From Axinella damicornis (taxonomy: Eukaryota > Porifera > Demospongiae > Axinellida > Axinellidae), in assembly GCA_963931865.1 (NCBI GenBank), contig OZ007514.1, positions 9,395,222 to 9,459,221 on the forward strand: 64,000 nucleotides of DNA, written 5' to 3'. Below the pieces are notes generated by a model. The model saw only the letters and a list, made by a program, of their open reading frames with translations. It made no database searches and was not told the origin of the DNA. Made by a program: the position numbers and the translations under genes. Positions 14,501 to 23,742 of the stretch are shown piece after piece (the first letter of the stretch is position 1; every line of letters starts with the position of its first letter).

Positions 14501-16893
14501 TGAATACGTTTTACAGGTATTATGCTTCACAGTAGCATGTTTTAGCTGCTTGCTCCAAGCTGCACAATCTGATATCTCTTTCCAGTGATCTTGTGCAGAT
14601 CCACTATCTCGCCTGGAACGATTCATGCTGCCATTGGACACTTGAAACGTGACAAATCCGATGATGATACTCTATTATCTGATCATGTTATTGCTGCCCC
14701 TTCTTCCATCTATCCATTTACAGCTCGTTTGTTCACATCAGTGCTGAGGCACAAGCTTATGCCATCAGCATTACGTGATGTCATGATTTATCCCATCCCT
14801 AAAGGGTCTAAGGATCCTTCCTGATATAGCTACAAATTACCGTGGAATCGCTCTGGCATCCTCTCTTAGTAAAGTTCTTGAATGGTCGATTTTACTCACT
14901 TGGAAGTGCTATTTTCGAGTAGTAGTGACTTGCAGTTTGGATTTACTCTGCACTGGTGTAATGAAGGCGGTCATCAATCGTTATCTCAACCGTGGCTCTA
15001 ATGTGTATATATGCATGCTTGATTGACGCATCAAAAGCCTTTGATTCGATTGACCATCGTATTCTGTTTGACAATCACTGGAAAATACTCAGTTAAAATA
15101 ACCCACCATAGAGTGGCTACTCTGGTTTCAGTGAACTCCCATGCACTGCAAACTAACCAGGTAATGCTAGCAGATGATGCACACCTGACTGGTAAGTACC
15201 ATGAAGAGAATGGACAAATATGTCTACCATCCACCATTCCAAAGAGTCGCTCCATTAAATTCTGTCATGCTTCACAAAGAACAAGCCTTTCCGTAAAAGC
15301 AAGGCAGATGCTTGTCTATACAAGCTGAAATATGGAGTAAACATGTGCTTGGCAGCTACTCACCCAGTTAGTTATGCATCCATCTGATGTTGGCTAATTT
15401 ATCCACTGTTTGGCTCATTAACAAGAAATGTAATTGATTTGGTGGTTCTCTGCGGTTTGCAGGGCATGGGAGTTCACTGAAAACAGAATAACCTATAGTT
15501 ATGGTTTTTTCCAGATGCATGACAATGCATACATATTAGCTAATGACACAAACATTGCAAGACTAGAAACGAAACCTACTCAACTAGGTGCTAATTTTTC
15601 TAGTCCCATAACCTCTACATGCATAGGTTTCCTTTCTAGTCCCGTAACTAGCGTAAGCTGCCAATTATCGGCCGGTACGTATTATCGACCAGACAGAGTA
15701 CGGAGTATGTGAATGTCCAGTGAGTGAACAGCCTTTTAGCTGGTAGCTGATGCATTGTGCCGTCTGTCGATAACTCAACGCATTCTTTTGCGTGTTTATT
15801 TGCAAGTTGAGATCATATTATAACATTTTTGACACCATATATAGACCAGCATCAATCAGACCTACCATTCACCAAAACCATGCAGCAGCACATGTCTGTG
15901 CTGACAGGAGCTCTGAGCCCCAGCAACTACCTGCAGCTCTACCCGGGTTTCTGTGACCAGTTTTCAGGAAGATTCATCCCACTATATAAGTCAGCAGTAG
16001 CCTTGCTAGTTGTAGCTGGTGATTTAGTAGTCAAACAGTGTCTATGATAACACTCGTGCTTGTCATATTGCACAGAAAACTTAAATTCAAGTCACGTAAT
16101 TACTAGGTTTCTTTTATAGCCCCGTTGGCAACATGATGCCCAAATATCATGATTACGTTTGGTCTAAGGAATTCACCTGATACATGGTTCATACACATAG
16201 CATCACATTAAGTGCAATTCCACTTAAAATTCCCCTAGCACCCAAACGTTGCTGCAAGTTTCACTATCATTGCACTTGGATTGATTCTAATTACCTCTCA
16301 TCATCTGAAAGGCAGCTGGTAGTAGGTTGAAGTTTGTGCCCAACAATATCCAATCATCAGACCTAGGCTGAAGGTGCATTGATGTTTAGAACATGAGGTA
16401 ATGATAATAGATCCGATTGGATATATCTTGTTTGGTGGGTGCTAAGATAACTGATACCTGATACTCCCTTGTATGCGTATGTATAGGGAGGGAAAGTTGA
16501 AACTAGTGTGATACTTAAAGCTTTGAAAAGAAAACATTACTTCTGTAGTGCCAGTGTAGCCTCGTTCCCAGGCCTCCGGCCAGACTTTATCTCGCAGCCA
16601 TGGCAAAAATATTTTTCTCCACAGCTGAAAAAAAAAAAAACTGGGCGGAAGCCTGGGAACGAGGCTGTTTGTACATAGCTATATAGAAAGTTGTTTAAAG
16701 TTGTAGAAACTTACATAGAATCGAGCACCATTTGTTTTTTGCATAGAAAATTGATGATCCTCTTGAGGTCTGGGGTAGACATTGGATTTTTCCAGTCTTC
16801 CACATCAACCATCGGAGGGAATGCAGCCGATTTCACCGTCAGCAATTGCAACCAACAACTGAGCAACAACACGCTTAAAAAATACTCCGCCAT
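354..16893 (-). CDS. Adhesion GPCR gene (HormR-GAIN-GPS-7TM), multi-exon, 3' end outside the window
   Basis: This gene encodes a plasma-membrane adhesion-class (B2) GPCR with an autoproteolysed extracellular region. Exons read on the minus strand, each with AG/GT borders: 16715-16893 (signal peptide, provisional), 10697-10926 (HormR), 10224-10394, 9090-9166, 7084-7186, 6830-6932 and 5204-5568 (GAIN), 1719-1755 and 1566-1675 (GPS), 1148-1272 (TM1), 805-1067 (TM2-3) and 354-471 (probably TM4). Phases agree at every junction from the HormR exon down to the last exon, which argues strongly for one transcript. The first exon does not join the HormR exon in phase, so at least one exon between 10.9 and 16.7 kb is missing from this model. 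The later TM exons lie beyond position 1. Introns of 0.1-3.4 kb hold foldbacks and MITEs. Ligand and G-protein partner cannot be told. Confidence 0.85.
805..1067 (-). CDS. aGPCR exon: TM2-TM3
   Basis: Acceptor ACCCTTGTAG, donor GTAAGTATCC. It encodes KLRHRDAAKFQFQLSIALF, then LLFVFLVGIERNE, then the conserved cysteine in ICTAMSALIQYFTLAS and another hydrophobic helix. This is the class B2 pattern of TM2, a short loop, the EL1/TM3 cysteine and HYF-like TM3. Confidence 0.85.
1148..1272 (-). CDS. aGPCR exon: first transmembrane helix
   Basis: Acceptor CCTATCAG, donor GTAAGTAG. It encodes a short linker and a hydrophobic helix with LTYMGAILSMIGLIITAI. Phase 0 in, phase 2 out. Confidence 0.8.
1566..1675 (-). 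CDS. aGPCR exon: GPS autoproteolysis motif
   Basis: Acceptor CTCAATCAG, donor GTAAGCC. It encodes GNWSETGCSAAE, then VVCRCNHLTNFAILV. This holds the later tryptophan and three cysteines of the GPS motif plus the HLT cleavage tripeptide (cut between L and T in characterised family members), followed by the NFAIL strand that becomes the tethered agonist. It leaves in phase 0 into the TM1 exon. Confidence 0.9.
1719..1755 (-). CDS. aGPCR micro-exon: first half of the GPS motif
   Basis: A 37-base exon (acceptor CAACTGAG, donor GTACACAG) encoding TWIVWFWNVEPL. It fits in phase between the GAIN core exon and the second GPS exon and gives the FWN of the motif. The first canonical GPS cysteine, expected two residues before FW, is V in this model. 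A different acceptor would not change that residue. Confidence 0.6.
1877..2463. repeat. Long foldback element in an aGPCR intron
   Basis: A near-perfect inverted repeat. The left arm starts CCCAGTGTATTAGCTCG and the right arm ends with its complement. Both arms carry the sequence around AAACAGACGTTT and the complementary pair near GTCTAAATACAGCAA. A second inner inverted pair (near 2070 and 2230) lies in the loop. A 22-base direct repeat beginning ACTGGGAGCCTAC lies at about 1818 and 2457. Confidence 0.85.
2479..2522. mobile_element. Minimal MITE of the TAGCCTCGTTCCCAGGC family (degenerate left end)
   Basis: A 44-base hairpin: CCCTCATCCCAGGCTC, then a GTAC turn, then GAGCCTGGGAATGAGG. It is a two-ended copy of the family whose 9-bp target duplications are described at 24075 and 55532. 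Confidence 0.65.
3050..3120 (+). repeat. Short GC-rich MITE-like unit, copy 1
   Basis: A unit of about 65 bases, TTTGGTTCCCAGACCCTTC to GAAGGGTCTGGTGAATAA, around a G-rich core. A second copy lies reverse-complemented at 3775-3870 in the same intron. Confidence 0.6.
3775..3870 (-). repeat. Short GC-rich MITE-like unit, copy 2 (inverted)
   Basis: Reverse complement of the 3050-3120 unit, from TTATTCACCAGACCCTTCC to GAAGGGTCTGGGAACCAAAC, with the same GCGCGGATCC-type flank. The 650 bases between the copies show no convincing gene. Confidence 0.6.
4080..4767. repeat. Large foldback element with ~200-bp arms
   Basis: The left arm (about 4080-4290) and right arm (about 4560-4767) are reverse complements. 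Landmarks are TGTATACAATCGGTGGACT, GGGCGTTTCATGGAAT, CTTTAGCGAACTAATAGG and GCACGTGACCTTTGACC. The arms carry a small GGACTACT direct repeat (4111-4145). The loop shows no ORF. Confidence 0.85.
5204..5568 (-). CDS. aGPCR exon: core of the GAIN domain (subdomain B)
   Basis: The largest exon found (365 bases; acceptor TTGCTCCAG, donor GTGACTGAAT). After a glycine/serine-rich linker it encodes FANMTEDAVGLLFSLY, then IGSPVVGAAVSGKNI, then NLDSPVVITLPI. The last two resemble the conserved strands of GAIN subdomain B that precede the GPS motif in adhesion GPCRs and polycystin-1-like proteins. An open frame runs past the donor to a stop at 5192, so the splice is inferred from the donor and from phase agreement with the GPS exon at 1719-1755. 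Confidence 0.8.
6830..6932 (-). CDS. aGPCR exon: GAIN A/B transition
   Basis: Acceptor TTTCGCAG, donor GTAGCTAG. It encodes NNGVKFDVTVPVVTYSPS, a beta-strand-like stretch, then a glycine/serine linker. It enters in phase 0 and leaves in phase 1, matching the next exon. Confidence 0.65.
7084..7186 (-). CDS. aGPCR exon: GAIN subdomain A, continued
   Basis: Acceptor TTTCTCTAG, donor GTGAGTCC. It encodes IVSSFETITESLVDQENF and more helix. It joins the upstream exon in phase 2 and leaves in phase 0. Confidence 0.65.
7523..7613. repeat. Short MITE-like inverted repeat
   Basis: Two perfect 30-base arms, beginning CTTCAGCATTCCAGCCATG and ending with its complement, around a 31-base AT-rich loop. 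It lies in an aGPCR intron. Confidence 0.75.
8471..8627. repeat. Foldback with a 30-base poly-C run in its loop
   Basis: Outer arms (GGAGTTATGAGCCAG against CTGGTACATAACTCTGG) and inner arms (CCCATAGAGAATGTATT against AATACATTTTCTATGGG) bracket an uninterrupted run of 30 C at 8549-8578. Long C runs recur elsewhere (see findings). Confidence 0.75.
8755..8997 (-). other. Open frame of unknown status in an aGPCR intron
   Basis: An 80-codon minus-strand frame with five cysteines (including EPCCPGQ) and an NGT sequon. It lies between the aGPCR exons at 7084 and 9090, which already join in phase, so it would have to be an alternative exon. I see no clean acceptor/donor pair. Probably not coding. 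Confidence 0.15.
9090..9166 (-). CDS. aGPCR exon: GAIN subdomain A, continued
   Basis: A short exon (acceptor CTTCCTCAG, donor GTGAGTGATA) encoding LVENTVAILDGITDWPPH. It enters in phase 0 and leaves in phase 2, matching both neighbours. Confidence 0.6.
10224..10394 (-). CDS. aGPCR exon: start of the GAIN domain (helical subdomain A)
   Basis: A 57-codon exon, phase 0 at both ends, with acceptor CTACAG and donor GTAAGTTTAT. It encodes an amphipathic helical stretch including VGTLSNIVSQVS and SENLEVIATIFTSTTSLI. This is the usual look of GAIN subdomain A in adhesion GPCRs, with a leucine/isoleucine heptad-like pattern and serine/threonine-rich helices. Confidence 0.75.
10697..10926 (-). CDS. 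aGPCR exon: HormR (hormone-receptor-like) domain
   Basis: The acceptor is after CTTTCCAG and the donor is GTAAGTAATC. The exon encodes a cysteine-rich stretch with the HormR pattern: FCDAE, then GVYNWSETEVG, a cysteine in NVCVYN, then RRHC and RQC. HormR domains sit just upstream of GAIN in many adhesion GPCRs, and here the exon ends in phase 0 directly before the GAIN exons. It enters in phase 1. Assignment is from pattern only. Confidence 0.75.
11095..11179. mobile_element. TAGCCTCGTTCCCAGGC-family MITE
   Basis: Both ends are present (TAGCCTCATTCCCAGGCC and its complement). The interior is a second hairpin, CAGCTTTTGTCGCTTGCAG, a motif that recurs in other copies. Confidence 0.8.
11700..11957 (+). 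pseudogene. Broken ORF, probably a transposon-derived relic
   Basis: From an ATG at 11702 the frame reads an arginine-rich MSDRRRRLTRQRVQRH and stops. The same frame reopens as ELRRETVRAADRKRKRL, then DVRRSQILTIVRDYVL. Such arginine-rich starts are common in Helitron-like and other transposon proteins, but I cannot assign it. A MITE begins at its 3' end. Confidence 0.35.
11958..12135. mobile_element. MITE with a palindromic core
   Basis: The outer arms start GACACCTTTGGTTAGGCAAT and end with its complement, and continue through CATTGGAGCTTATGTT. The core is a GC-rich palindrome, GGAGGTGGATCATGAATTTC and its complement. Confidence 0.8.
13000..13510 (-). pseudogene. Fossil non-LTR reverse transcriptase fragment
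   Basis: On the minus strand, with frame breaks, one reads NSVRQGG near 13480, then FCYDDDLSIL near 13350 (where the catalytic YADD motif is expected, here YDDD), then DSHGLCFNASKT near 13290. This is the order of RT motifs in LINE-type elements. Stops and shifts make it inactive. No ends were identified. Confidence 0.6.
14583..15085 (+). pseudogene. Fossil LINE reverse transcriptase fragment
   Basis: The plus strand reads IHAAIGHLKRDKSDDDTLLS, then VMIYPIPKGSKDPS, then after a frame change NYRGIALASSLSKVLEW, and after another LIDASKAFDSIDHRILF. These match the linear order of LINE RT motifs (PIPK, NYRxIxL, DxSKAFDxIDH). It is broken by several frameshifts. It is distinct from and opposite to the fragment at 13.0-13.5 kb. 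Confidence 0.75.
16557..16666. mobile_element. TAGCCTCGTTCCCAGGC-family MITE
   Basis: Both terminal repeats are intact (TAGCCTCGTTCCCAGGCC and GGGAACGAGGCT). The interior has a 13-base A run. No target duplication is visible. Confidence 0.75.
16715..16893 (-). CDS. Signal-peptide first exon, probably of the adhesion GPCR
   Basis: The minus-strand ATG at 16893 opens MAEYFLSVLLLSCWLQLLTV, a textbook signal peptide. A short secreted stretch ending near CKKQMVLDS follows, then a GTAAGTTTC donor. It lies next to CpG-rich DNA and upstream of the aGPCR exons on the same strand. It exits in phase 2, whereas the HormR exon needs phase 1, so intermediate exons are missing or it belongs to another secreted protein. 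Confidence 0.5.
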
Positions 16894-16894
16894 A

Positions 16895-17290
16895 ATTATT
16901 ACAATACCGAACGGGAATTGGGGTTGTTCCGTGGCAAGTATCGCTTCCAGTCGAACTCTTTCCTCGTCACCGTCATCGCCGACACCGATCGTCGTCGAAG
17001 TTACCCTATAGCATTATGATAATACATAGCTACCTAGCTACTATAGCAAAATGTTCTATGGCATCGATCACTATCAGACTTACGAAATAGGTCTGAATAG
17101 ATTTAGCTAGTTGTTTACGCGTAGATATAGGAAAGGGAATTCCATTTCTGAAATAATTGAGCGGAAACAAGCAGCTACGGGCGTACCGCCATACCCGTGG
17201 TTGAAACGGTGCGTCATAAGGCTAACGCGCGCGCCGGCGGCGGCAAATTCCAATTACTTGCGTGGGCGTTCCACGTAGCTGCAACTGCAA
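16895..17290. promoter_or_regulatory. CpG-rich stretch, candidate promoter of the minus-strand gene
   Basis: Unlike its surroundings this stretch is CG-dense (for example CGCGCGCCGGCGGCGG near 17226, and repeated TCGTCG near 16990). It abuts the signal-peptide exon. No TATA box was assigned. Confidence 0.35.
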
Positions 17291-17789
17291 CTGAACTGTT
17301 AGGTTGTGCAGCAATTGACTTAGTGTAAATGGGTGACATGCTTGGTCTGGAGGTCCTTTCAGTGCTTCGGATCTGCAGGACGTACATGTAGGTGATGTAG
17401 CTTAGGCAAAGTTGCTTTGTTTGAGCTACAGAATCCCTTGCCGTCTCACTTTTGTCCCTGTCTTACACCACACTCTGCTGCAATGTACTTAACACAAATT
17501 GACTAGTTCTTGCCTAAATTATAAATTAATCGTTGCCATTTTAAGTGGGATGGGTTGTTTTTGTTTCCATTCTCATTCCTGCGCTCTACAGCATTCGTGG
17601 TCGAAGGGCATTTATCCCACATTTCATCGTTCAGCTCTTTGCAGCCGACCAGTCACCAACAAACTGTGCCTCGTTTAGTTAAAGACCTTTGATATAATCG
17701 ATAATTCCAATCAGTGAACGTGCTGTTCAGCAGTTGGTGCTAGGATTATTGTGAGATAGGATTCAATTGGTAAAAAGGCACAAGATATT

Positions 17790-17940
17790 GCACTTCAATA
17801 CTCTGGAGGCTGGGCTGTAGCCCTGCAATCGTCTGAAGGCGGGGCTGCACGGCAATACTCTGGAGGCGGGGCTGTAGCACTTGTAATCGTCTGGAGGCGG
17901 GGCTGTAGCACTTGCAATCGTCTGGATGCGGGGCGCTGTG
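17790..17940. repeat. Tandem repeat, about 35-bp unit
   Basis: Four diverged copies of a unit containing CTGGAGGCGGGGCTGTAGCA separated by AATCGTCT or AATACTCT. Confidence 0.75.
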
Positions 17941-19840
17941 TTATATGCGTACTTAGACCGGCCAGTAACTTGGTAATTGGCAGGAACGTACTGAAATGGA
18001 CATGAACACTCTTAAATTACTTGACTTAAGATGGTCCCACAGTAGTGTATTACTCATGAGACCATTTTGAGTCATTCTGAGTCATTTTGAGTCAAACGTG
18101 ACTGGGTAATTGGAAGGGACTTACTCTGATGACGTAAGACAATGGGGGCATACTCATTGATGATTTAACTTAAAATGGTCCCACAATAAAATGGTATTAG
18201 TCTATTACTCATGGGACCATTTTAAGTCATTCTCAGAATGTGAATGGATGATTGGCAGGGACGTACTACAATGGTATGAGACGATGGGGCATACTCTTTA
18301 ATGACTTGACTTAAAATGGTCACATGAGTAATATTATGCACGTATATCTTCATGGCAACTTAAGTCATTTGCATTGAATTAAAATGCTCCCATGGGTGTC
18401 CCATGGGTTCTGTGACTTAAATCAGTCCCATCAGTCCAATCGCCACTGTACCGGAAATCCATTCACGCCTGTACATTACAACAGCACGTATGCGCAACGC
18501 GGAACATTTCCGGAAGTATGCGGTATAGCTAAATCTGAAGTAATGGGTGATTGCACAAAAAAGGTTATAACTTCGGATGTGGGTGGTGATTTTAATACTT
18601 TTTGGTATATGCAAGCTCAGCTACAGCAGCTCTACACACCAATGCATGTACAAAGTTGGTAGCTTACTCAGAGCGAGAGATATGACTTGACAACTCGGAG
18701 TGAAAATGAGCACCATCTTCACAAAAATTGGTGCCGTTTGCAGTAACCAACTCCTGGACAGCTATTGCAGGTATTTTGTTCAATAAGTATGAATGCTATA
18801 GTTAGGGTTTACATCAGTTTCCATGTTCCAGCAATGCAAATGAGACACCTCTGCGGCACTAAGGCCAGGCGCGCGCCTGGATTATTCGATTAACGTTATA
18901 CGGAAAGTACACGGAATTACGTAATAGTGCACGGAGAAAGCTAATGGCGGTGTTTAATACTGAGCGAAGTAAAGTCTGCTAGTTTGTCTCTCTCAGCGAT
19001 AGCTGTAGCTTCGCTTTGTGCTAGTTGTAGTCATCACCTTTGGTAGTTCCTTGTGTGAATCCGTGCCGTCGCTCCTGCGTTGAGTTCAAACGGCAGTACA
19101 TCAGTCAATCATGGCCGCGGGTTAAGGACCTATGTGGCGACGATTCTGGAGGAGCGCAGCGGCTAGCTTGGGCACTGCTTTCGGTATGAAATGAAGTGTC
19201 TTGATGATTTATTGTATTTCACCGAGTAGGATGTCGATTATCCGTGTAGTTTGTGTTAAGGACGGCATTGTATCGGCACAGAATACACACAAAAACGAAT
19301 TTTTCGCTGTATCTCTGTTTACTCGTGGAATTGAAAAACCCTACTCGGTAGAACTTGAGTATCCTGAGTAAGCATTCTTTTGAGGCTATAGCTGTCCTGC
19401 CTGCTATCCTGCTGCACTGTCCAGTTCTCTCAACAGCTGTCTGGACAGTCCATCTTCAGTGGGCGTGTCTAAGAGCACGTGCTTTGGCACGTGACTAATT
19501 CAATTAGCAATTGTGAGCTAAAAGTCCAACACATTGAACAATTGTACAAAAGTGCAGTTTTATTCATTCATATCAGAGTTGTAGTACAATATGTTTCAGA
19601 CAAAATGTACACAAAATAATTTCTGCCTGGCTTAGAGTGACTTAAATCAGTCGCATGGGTAACCCATGGGATTTTTTACAATTTCAAGTCAATTTCTAGG
19701 CGACCCCAGAAATACCTTAACAAACAGCGTCCATGCATAGTGACCCCACATCGATGAACCATAGATCGAGAAATTGTAAATTTTCAGCGATACTGCATAA
19801 TGGCGAAATTACAAATATTGAATAATGATTTACACTTCTG
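17941..19840. other. Non-coding stretch with dispersed short repeats
   Basis: No gene supported. From 18000 to 18420 a motif around GACTTAAAATGGTCCCA and its complement recurs on both strands. A CpG-rich patch lies at 18870-19130. Open frames here carry no recognisable motifs. Confidence 0.5.
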
Positions 19841-20041
19841 ATGTCACATGTGAGTTTTCATTCAAGAATGACTCTTCTGTGCTACCTGAAACCTGTCGAT
19901 TGTCTCCCCAATCCTAGAAGATCGCTGAGCTCTTCTACACCAGCACAAGCGATCGCAGAAGCGAATAAGGAGGTGCAGAAGGTGGTTGGAACCATGGAAC
20001 TAGACAGATTGGTGAAATCTTCCGAGCTAAGTGGCCGATAG
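19841..20041 (+). other. Repeat-associated ORF with a CYLKPVDCLPNPR motif
   Basis: A 66-codon frame reading LLCYLKPVDCLPNPRRSLSS, then AQAIAEANKEVQKV. A diverged relative of the same segment lies on the minus strand at 28600-28750 (CYIQPGDRLPDLKGSLS). Recurrence suggests a piece of a mobile element or multicopy gene. Function unknown. Confidence 0.35.
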
Positions 20042-20586
20042 TCTGGCACCAAGACTACCTCCCACCTTCGTTCACCATCTGTGAATGTTTATTATGACAA
20101 TTCCCTTTAAAATTGATGGACAAGATTTATGCGAGGCAAATTCAGGCAATCGCCGAACACTGCAAACAGAGTCAGTTGTGCATCCAACGTAGCAACTCAC
20201 CCTTCGATCCGAGGTTGTTCTCGTCGAAGCCAATGAGATGTGGTGAAGCGGCCGGGAACGGAGCGGAACGGAACGGTGGTCTGAAACACGGAACAGTGGC
20301 GGAACCACAACAAAGTCGCTTACAACGGTTACAGCTAATGTTCCATGACCCCACCAGATATTCAGGTAAGTGCATATGCTATTGTTTTGTGTGTTTTCAA
20401 GCCTCAGTGAATGACTGCAAGTTGCATTTCTAAGTTGGCTGCCAGGCAGACTTTGAACACAGCAGGAAGTAAATTATAACAAGAATTCTGTCACTAAACC
20501 AAGCAGATCAAAAAATTAATAACAGCAAGTAAACAGTAGCCAACAACAATAGGTAGACAATAGGTGCATGAGTGTAGCTATAGGGC

Positions 20587-20786
20587 NNNNNNNNNNNNNN
20601 NNNNNNNNNNNNNNNNNNNNNNNNNNNNNNNNNNNNNNNNNNNNNNNNNNNNNNNNNNNNNNNNNNNNNNNNNNNNNNNNNNNNNNNNNNNNNNNNNNNN
20701 NNNNNNNNNNNNNNNNNNNNNNNNNNNNNNNNNNNNNNNNNNNNNNNNNNNNNNNNNNNNNNNNNNNNNNNNNNNNNNNNNNNNNN
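20587..20786. other. Assembly gap (200 N)
   Basis: Two hundred undetermined bases, a round-number scaffold gap. The frames predicted across it are meaningless. Confidence 1.
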
Positions 20787-21129
20787 GAGAGGGGGAAGGA
20801 GAGAGGGCATATAGTTTTAGTGGTGAATCCTTACTGAAATGTTATACCTAGAATCTAGTTCACATGACTTGTGTATGAAACATGAAAAACCATAGGTTTT
20901 GAATATGGCAACTATGAGTTTAATTGTCGCGCTCGGTCTGGCTTCGCCAGACTACACGTTTGCATCTGTTCAAGTACTCATACTCCGTTTCAGTATCCTT
21001 CACCACAACTGGGATCCACTTCTCTTCATCTTCATCCTGTCTGATGAACCTCACCTGAACCTTACGCCTGGTATGTCATCTCTAGCTCCATATTCAAATG
21101 AACGAGAAGCACCTTCGTGCACAGGGACT

Positions 21130-21252
21130 TGCGTGGCTCTCGCAGGCCAGACCCTTTTTTCTGTTTGGGGGTGTAGCCGCAAGCGCTTCCGGCCACACCC
21201 CCAAACAGGAAAAGGGCCTATGCGTCTAGACGTCTGGCCAGCGAGACTACTC
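21130..21252. mobile_element. MITE-like hairpin
   Basis: Inverted arms GTGGCTCTCGCAGGCCAGAC against GTCTGGCCAGCGAGACTAC, and an inner pair around CTGTTTGGGGGTGTAGCC, with a GCAAGCGCTT turn. Confidence 0.7.
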
Positions 21253-21563
21253 TACACTCCGATCCTAAGTGCTCGTTCCTGGCCCCAAACTCGCTAAATG
21301 GCTGTGAAAACGACCACACTAGGTGAGTAGGAGACTTGTCTACTTGTATGCTTGATCCATGAAGTGCCAATGCCACCACATGCATGGACAACCAAGGACA
21401 ATCCTAGGAGGTCCAGGGAACCATGCCCTGAACACAGAGGATGCCATCCAGGGCATTCCTTGGATGTCTGGACTGCTGTGTTGCAGCCCAGACGCTATTT
21501 CCAGTTGAGGGTGTGGCCTGGAAGGGGTGCTGGGGGAGGGGGAGTCAGGTGTCTCTGGGATTA

Positions 21564-21969
21564 GGCCACTGCAAATTAGACTTTAGTTTCCCGTCCACCA
21601 CTTCCTGGAAATTCCATGCGGGCGGGCGGTCCATTTCCATTATCCATTACTGTGAATATCATTAATTACTCGCCGTTTCGTAGAATTTGGCCAAGGTTAG
21701 ACGGTCAACATCGCTGCTCAGGATTGTCCAACAAAGTAGGGACTTGCTGCAACACGTACGTATCATAAACACATAGCTACATTGACTAGAAGCATGCCAA
21801 CCAGCAACAGAAAGTGCATGAGAGAAAGGACTGGCAAACTTCAGCAAACTTGTCCGCGCCACGTGGCAAATAGCTATAATGGAGTTCAAGGGTCAATAAT
21901 AAAATCATGCGGTCCCCTCAGAAAGGGGCGGGCGGTGGACGGGAAACTAAAGTCTAATTTGCAGTGGCC
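21564..21969. mobile_element. PIF/Harbinger-type MITE with TTA target duplication
   Basis: A 406-base element with about 35-40 bp inverted ends starting GGCCACTGCAAATTAGACTT, flanked on both sides by TTA (21561-21563 and 21970-21972). A 3-bp TWA-like target plus GG..CC ends is the hallmark of PIF/Harbinger. No transposase inside. Confidence 0.85.
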
Positions 21970-22054
21970 TTACAACGTACGTGGAATGCAATAATAATTT
22001 GGCGAAGTCACATAAATTATGCTGGATCTGAATTTAACAAGGCGTGCTATAAAC

Positions 22055-22190
22055 GGATATAGATCGGCGGAGTAGCCAATGTTTGTTGTGGTAAGTTAGT
22101 AGTCTTGTCCGCGAACAAAAACAAATCTGTAGATTGGCGGAGTAGGCAGTGTTCGTTGTAGTAAGCTGGTAGTCTTGTCCGCGAACATAG
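22055..22190. repeat. Two-copy tandem repeat
   Basis: A unit of about 78 bases running from ATCGGCGGAGTAG to GTCTTGTCCGCGAACA occurs twice with small differences. Confidence 0.7.
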
Positions 22191-22338
22191 CTTTTGCACA
22201 CTACACTGTTGCTTTCTTGATTGAAGTGGAATGCTGACAGAAATTAAAGCATCATGCGAAAATGGGGACCCCTTTGAGAAAGTGGGGACCCCTTCTGTAG
22301 CAGGGTCCCCTTGCTTTTCGTACTGCAAGCGACAAAAG

Positions 22339-22386
<48 letters not shown>
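22339..22386. repeat. Run of 48 C
   Basis: Uninterrupted poly-C immediately after the hairpin CTTTTCGTACTGCAAGCGAC..AAAAG, the same stem found inside other MITE copies. It is the longest of five such runs in the window. Confidence 0.95.
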
Positions 22387-22389
<3 letters not shown>

Positions 22390-23452
22390 ACAGTCGCTGA
22401 GTAGCAAGGAGTGTGACCGCCAGCAGCTCTACTCAGAACACTCTCTGCTTAGACGTCTATAGCATGCATGTACGGGTGATATGCGTCAATGCCGTGGCCA
22501 CCAGGGTTTCTATTAGGGCCCTCTGCCGTTTGTTTTATCACACACAATGCTGGAACATCCGTACCATTGTTGTTCCAGGTACAGCTCGTCAACGTTGATT
22601 TAACCGCACCCACTAAGAGCAACTCCGATATGTGGTTGCTGCAGTCTCTTGTGCTAGCTATGGGCACTTGGAAAGTCAGCAAAAGTGAACTGCATGGATA
22701 TGTTGTAGCATTACTGTACCATTGGGTTCTGTTACTGTTGGGTCGATGTAGCTCTGGCCAACATTGAAGATTGTTCTACTTCTTCCTACTTTTGCAGGTG
22801 TATGAGACATGCTGTCCCCTCAGACTCATACAGTGACATCGTTGGAAGATTTCCTGCAGAAGTATGTCCATAACAATGTGACGATACCTGTGTCAAGTAC
22901 ACATAGGAGAAAAGATCCCACAGAGGAGAAGGGATGTGCCTGGTGGCATGTGCTCAAGCACTATCACACAGCGTTCAGATGTTGTGCTGGAATCCACACT
23001 AGTTTCATTCACTGCTTTAGATAGTTACCATTTTACACTTCCCTACTGCGGGTAAGTGGGAACACCAGAGGGTATCTTGGAACACCCCACTGCGATTGAT
23101 TTACAAAGGCCCTGTACTGGTGTGCTGGTAGACTAGCTGAGTACCTACTATGTAGAATTTAGCCTGTAACTTGGGGGAAGAAGCTAGTTTAGTGGTCAAT
23201 CTACATCAAATCATCGTTGCAGTCAATTCACGCAATTATGACTGCACTTTCGTTATTATACAAAATCGTCACTGCCCAGACAGACAGGAATTTTGGTGGT
23301 TACTTGGAGCATCCAGCTGTTGGCGGCGTCCAGTAACTACTCCAGTCAAAATAGTGGGTGTTCCGAATTCCCCCATGTTCCGAAATACCCATACTTCCTT
23401 ACTGCAGCCATGACCTTGGCATTATCTGTACCTGTGAGTGGAATTGCTCTAT

Positions 23453-23742
23453 GTCCTAGTTTGGCGTGGCCACATGCACCCCAGACCCCATCCTGCAGTG
23501 TCTGGGACATGTCCTAGTTTGGCGTGGCCACATGCACCCCAGACCCGGTCCTGCAGTGTCTGGGACATGTCCTAGTTTGGCGTGGCCACATGCACCCCAG
23601 ACCCCGTCCTGCAGTGTCTGGGACATGTCCTAGTTTGGCGTGGCCACATGCACCCCAGACCCCGTCCTGCAGTGTCTGGGACATGTCCTAGTTTGGCGTG
23701 GCCACATGCACCCCAGACCCCGTCCTGCAGTGTCTGGGACAT
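23453..23742. repeat. Minisatellite, 58 bp x 5
   Basis: Five head-to-tail copies starting at 23453, 23511, 23569, 23627 and 23685, nearly identical. Each contains CCCAGACC and GTCTGGG, so each can form a small hairpin. 58 is not a multiple of three, so the long frames here are not coding. Confidence 0.95.

Noticed and set aside
20508..20851. Frames across 20587-20786
   Set aside because: They consist of undetermined bases (assembly gap).
22047..22391. Minus-strand frame beginning with a glycine run
   Set aside because: The glycines are the 48-C run read in reverse. The rest is a tandem repeat.
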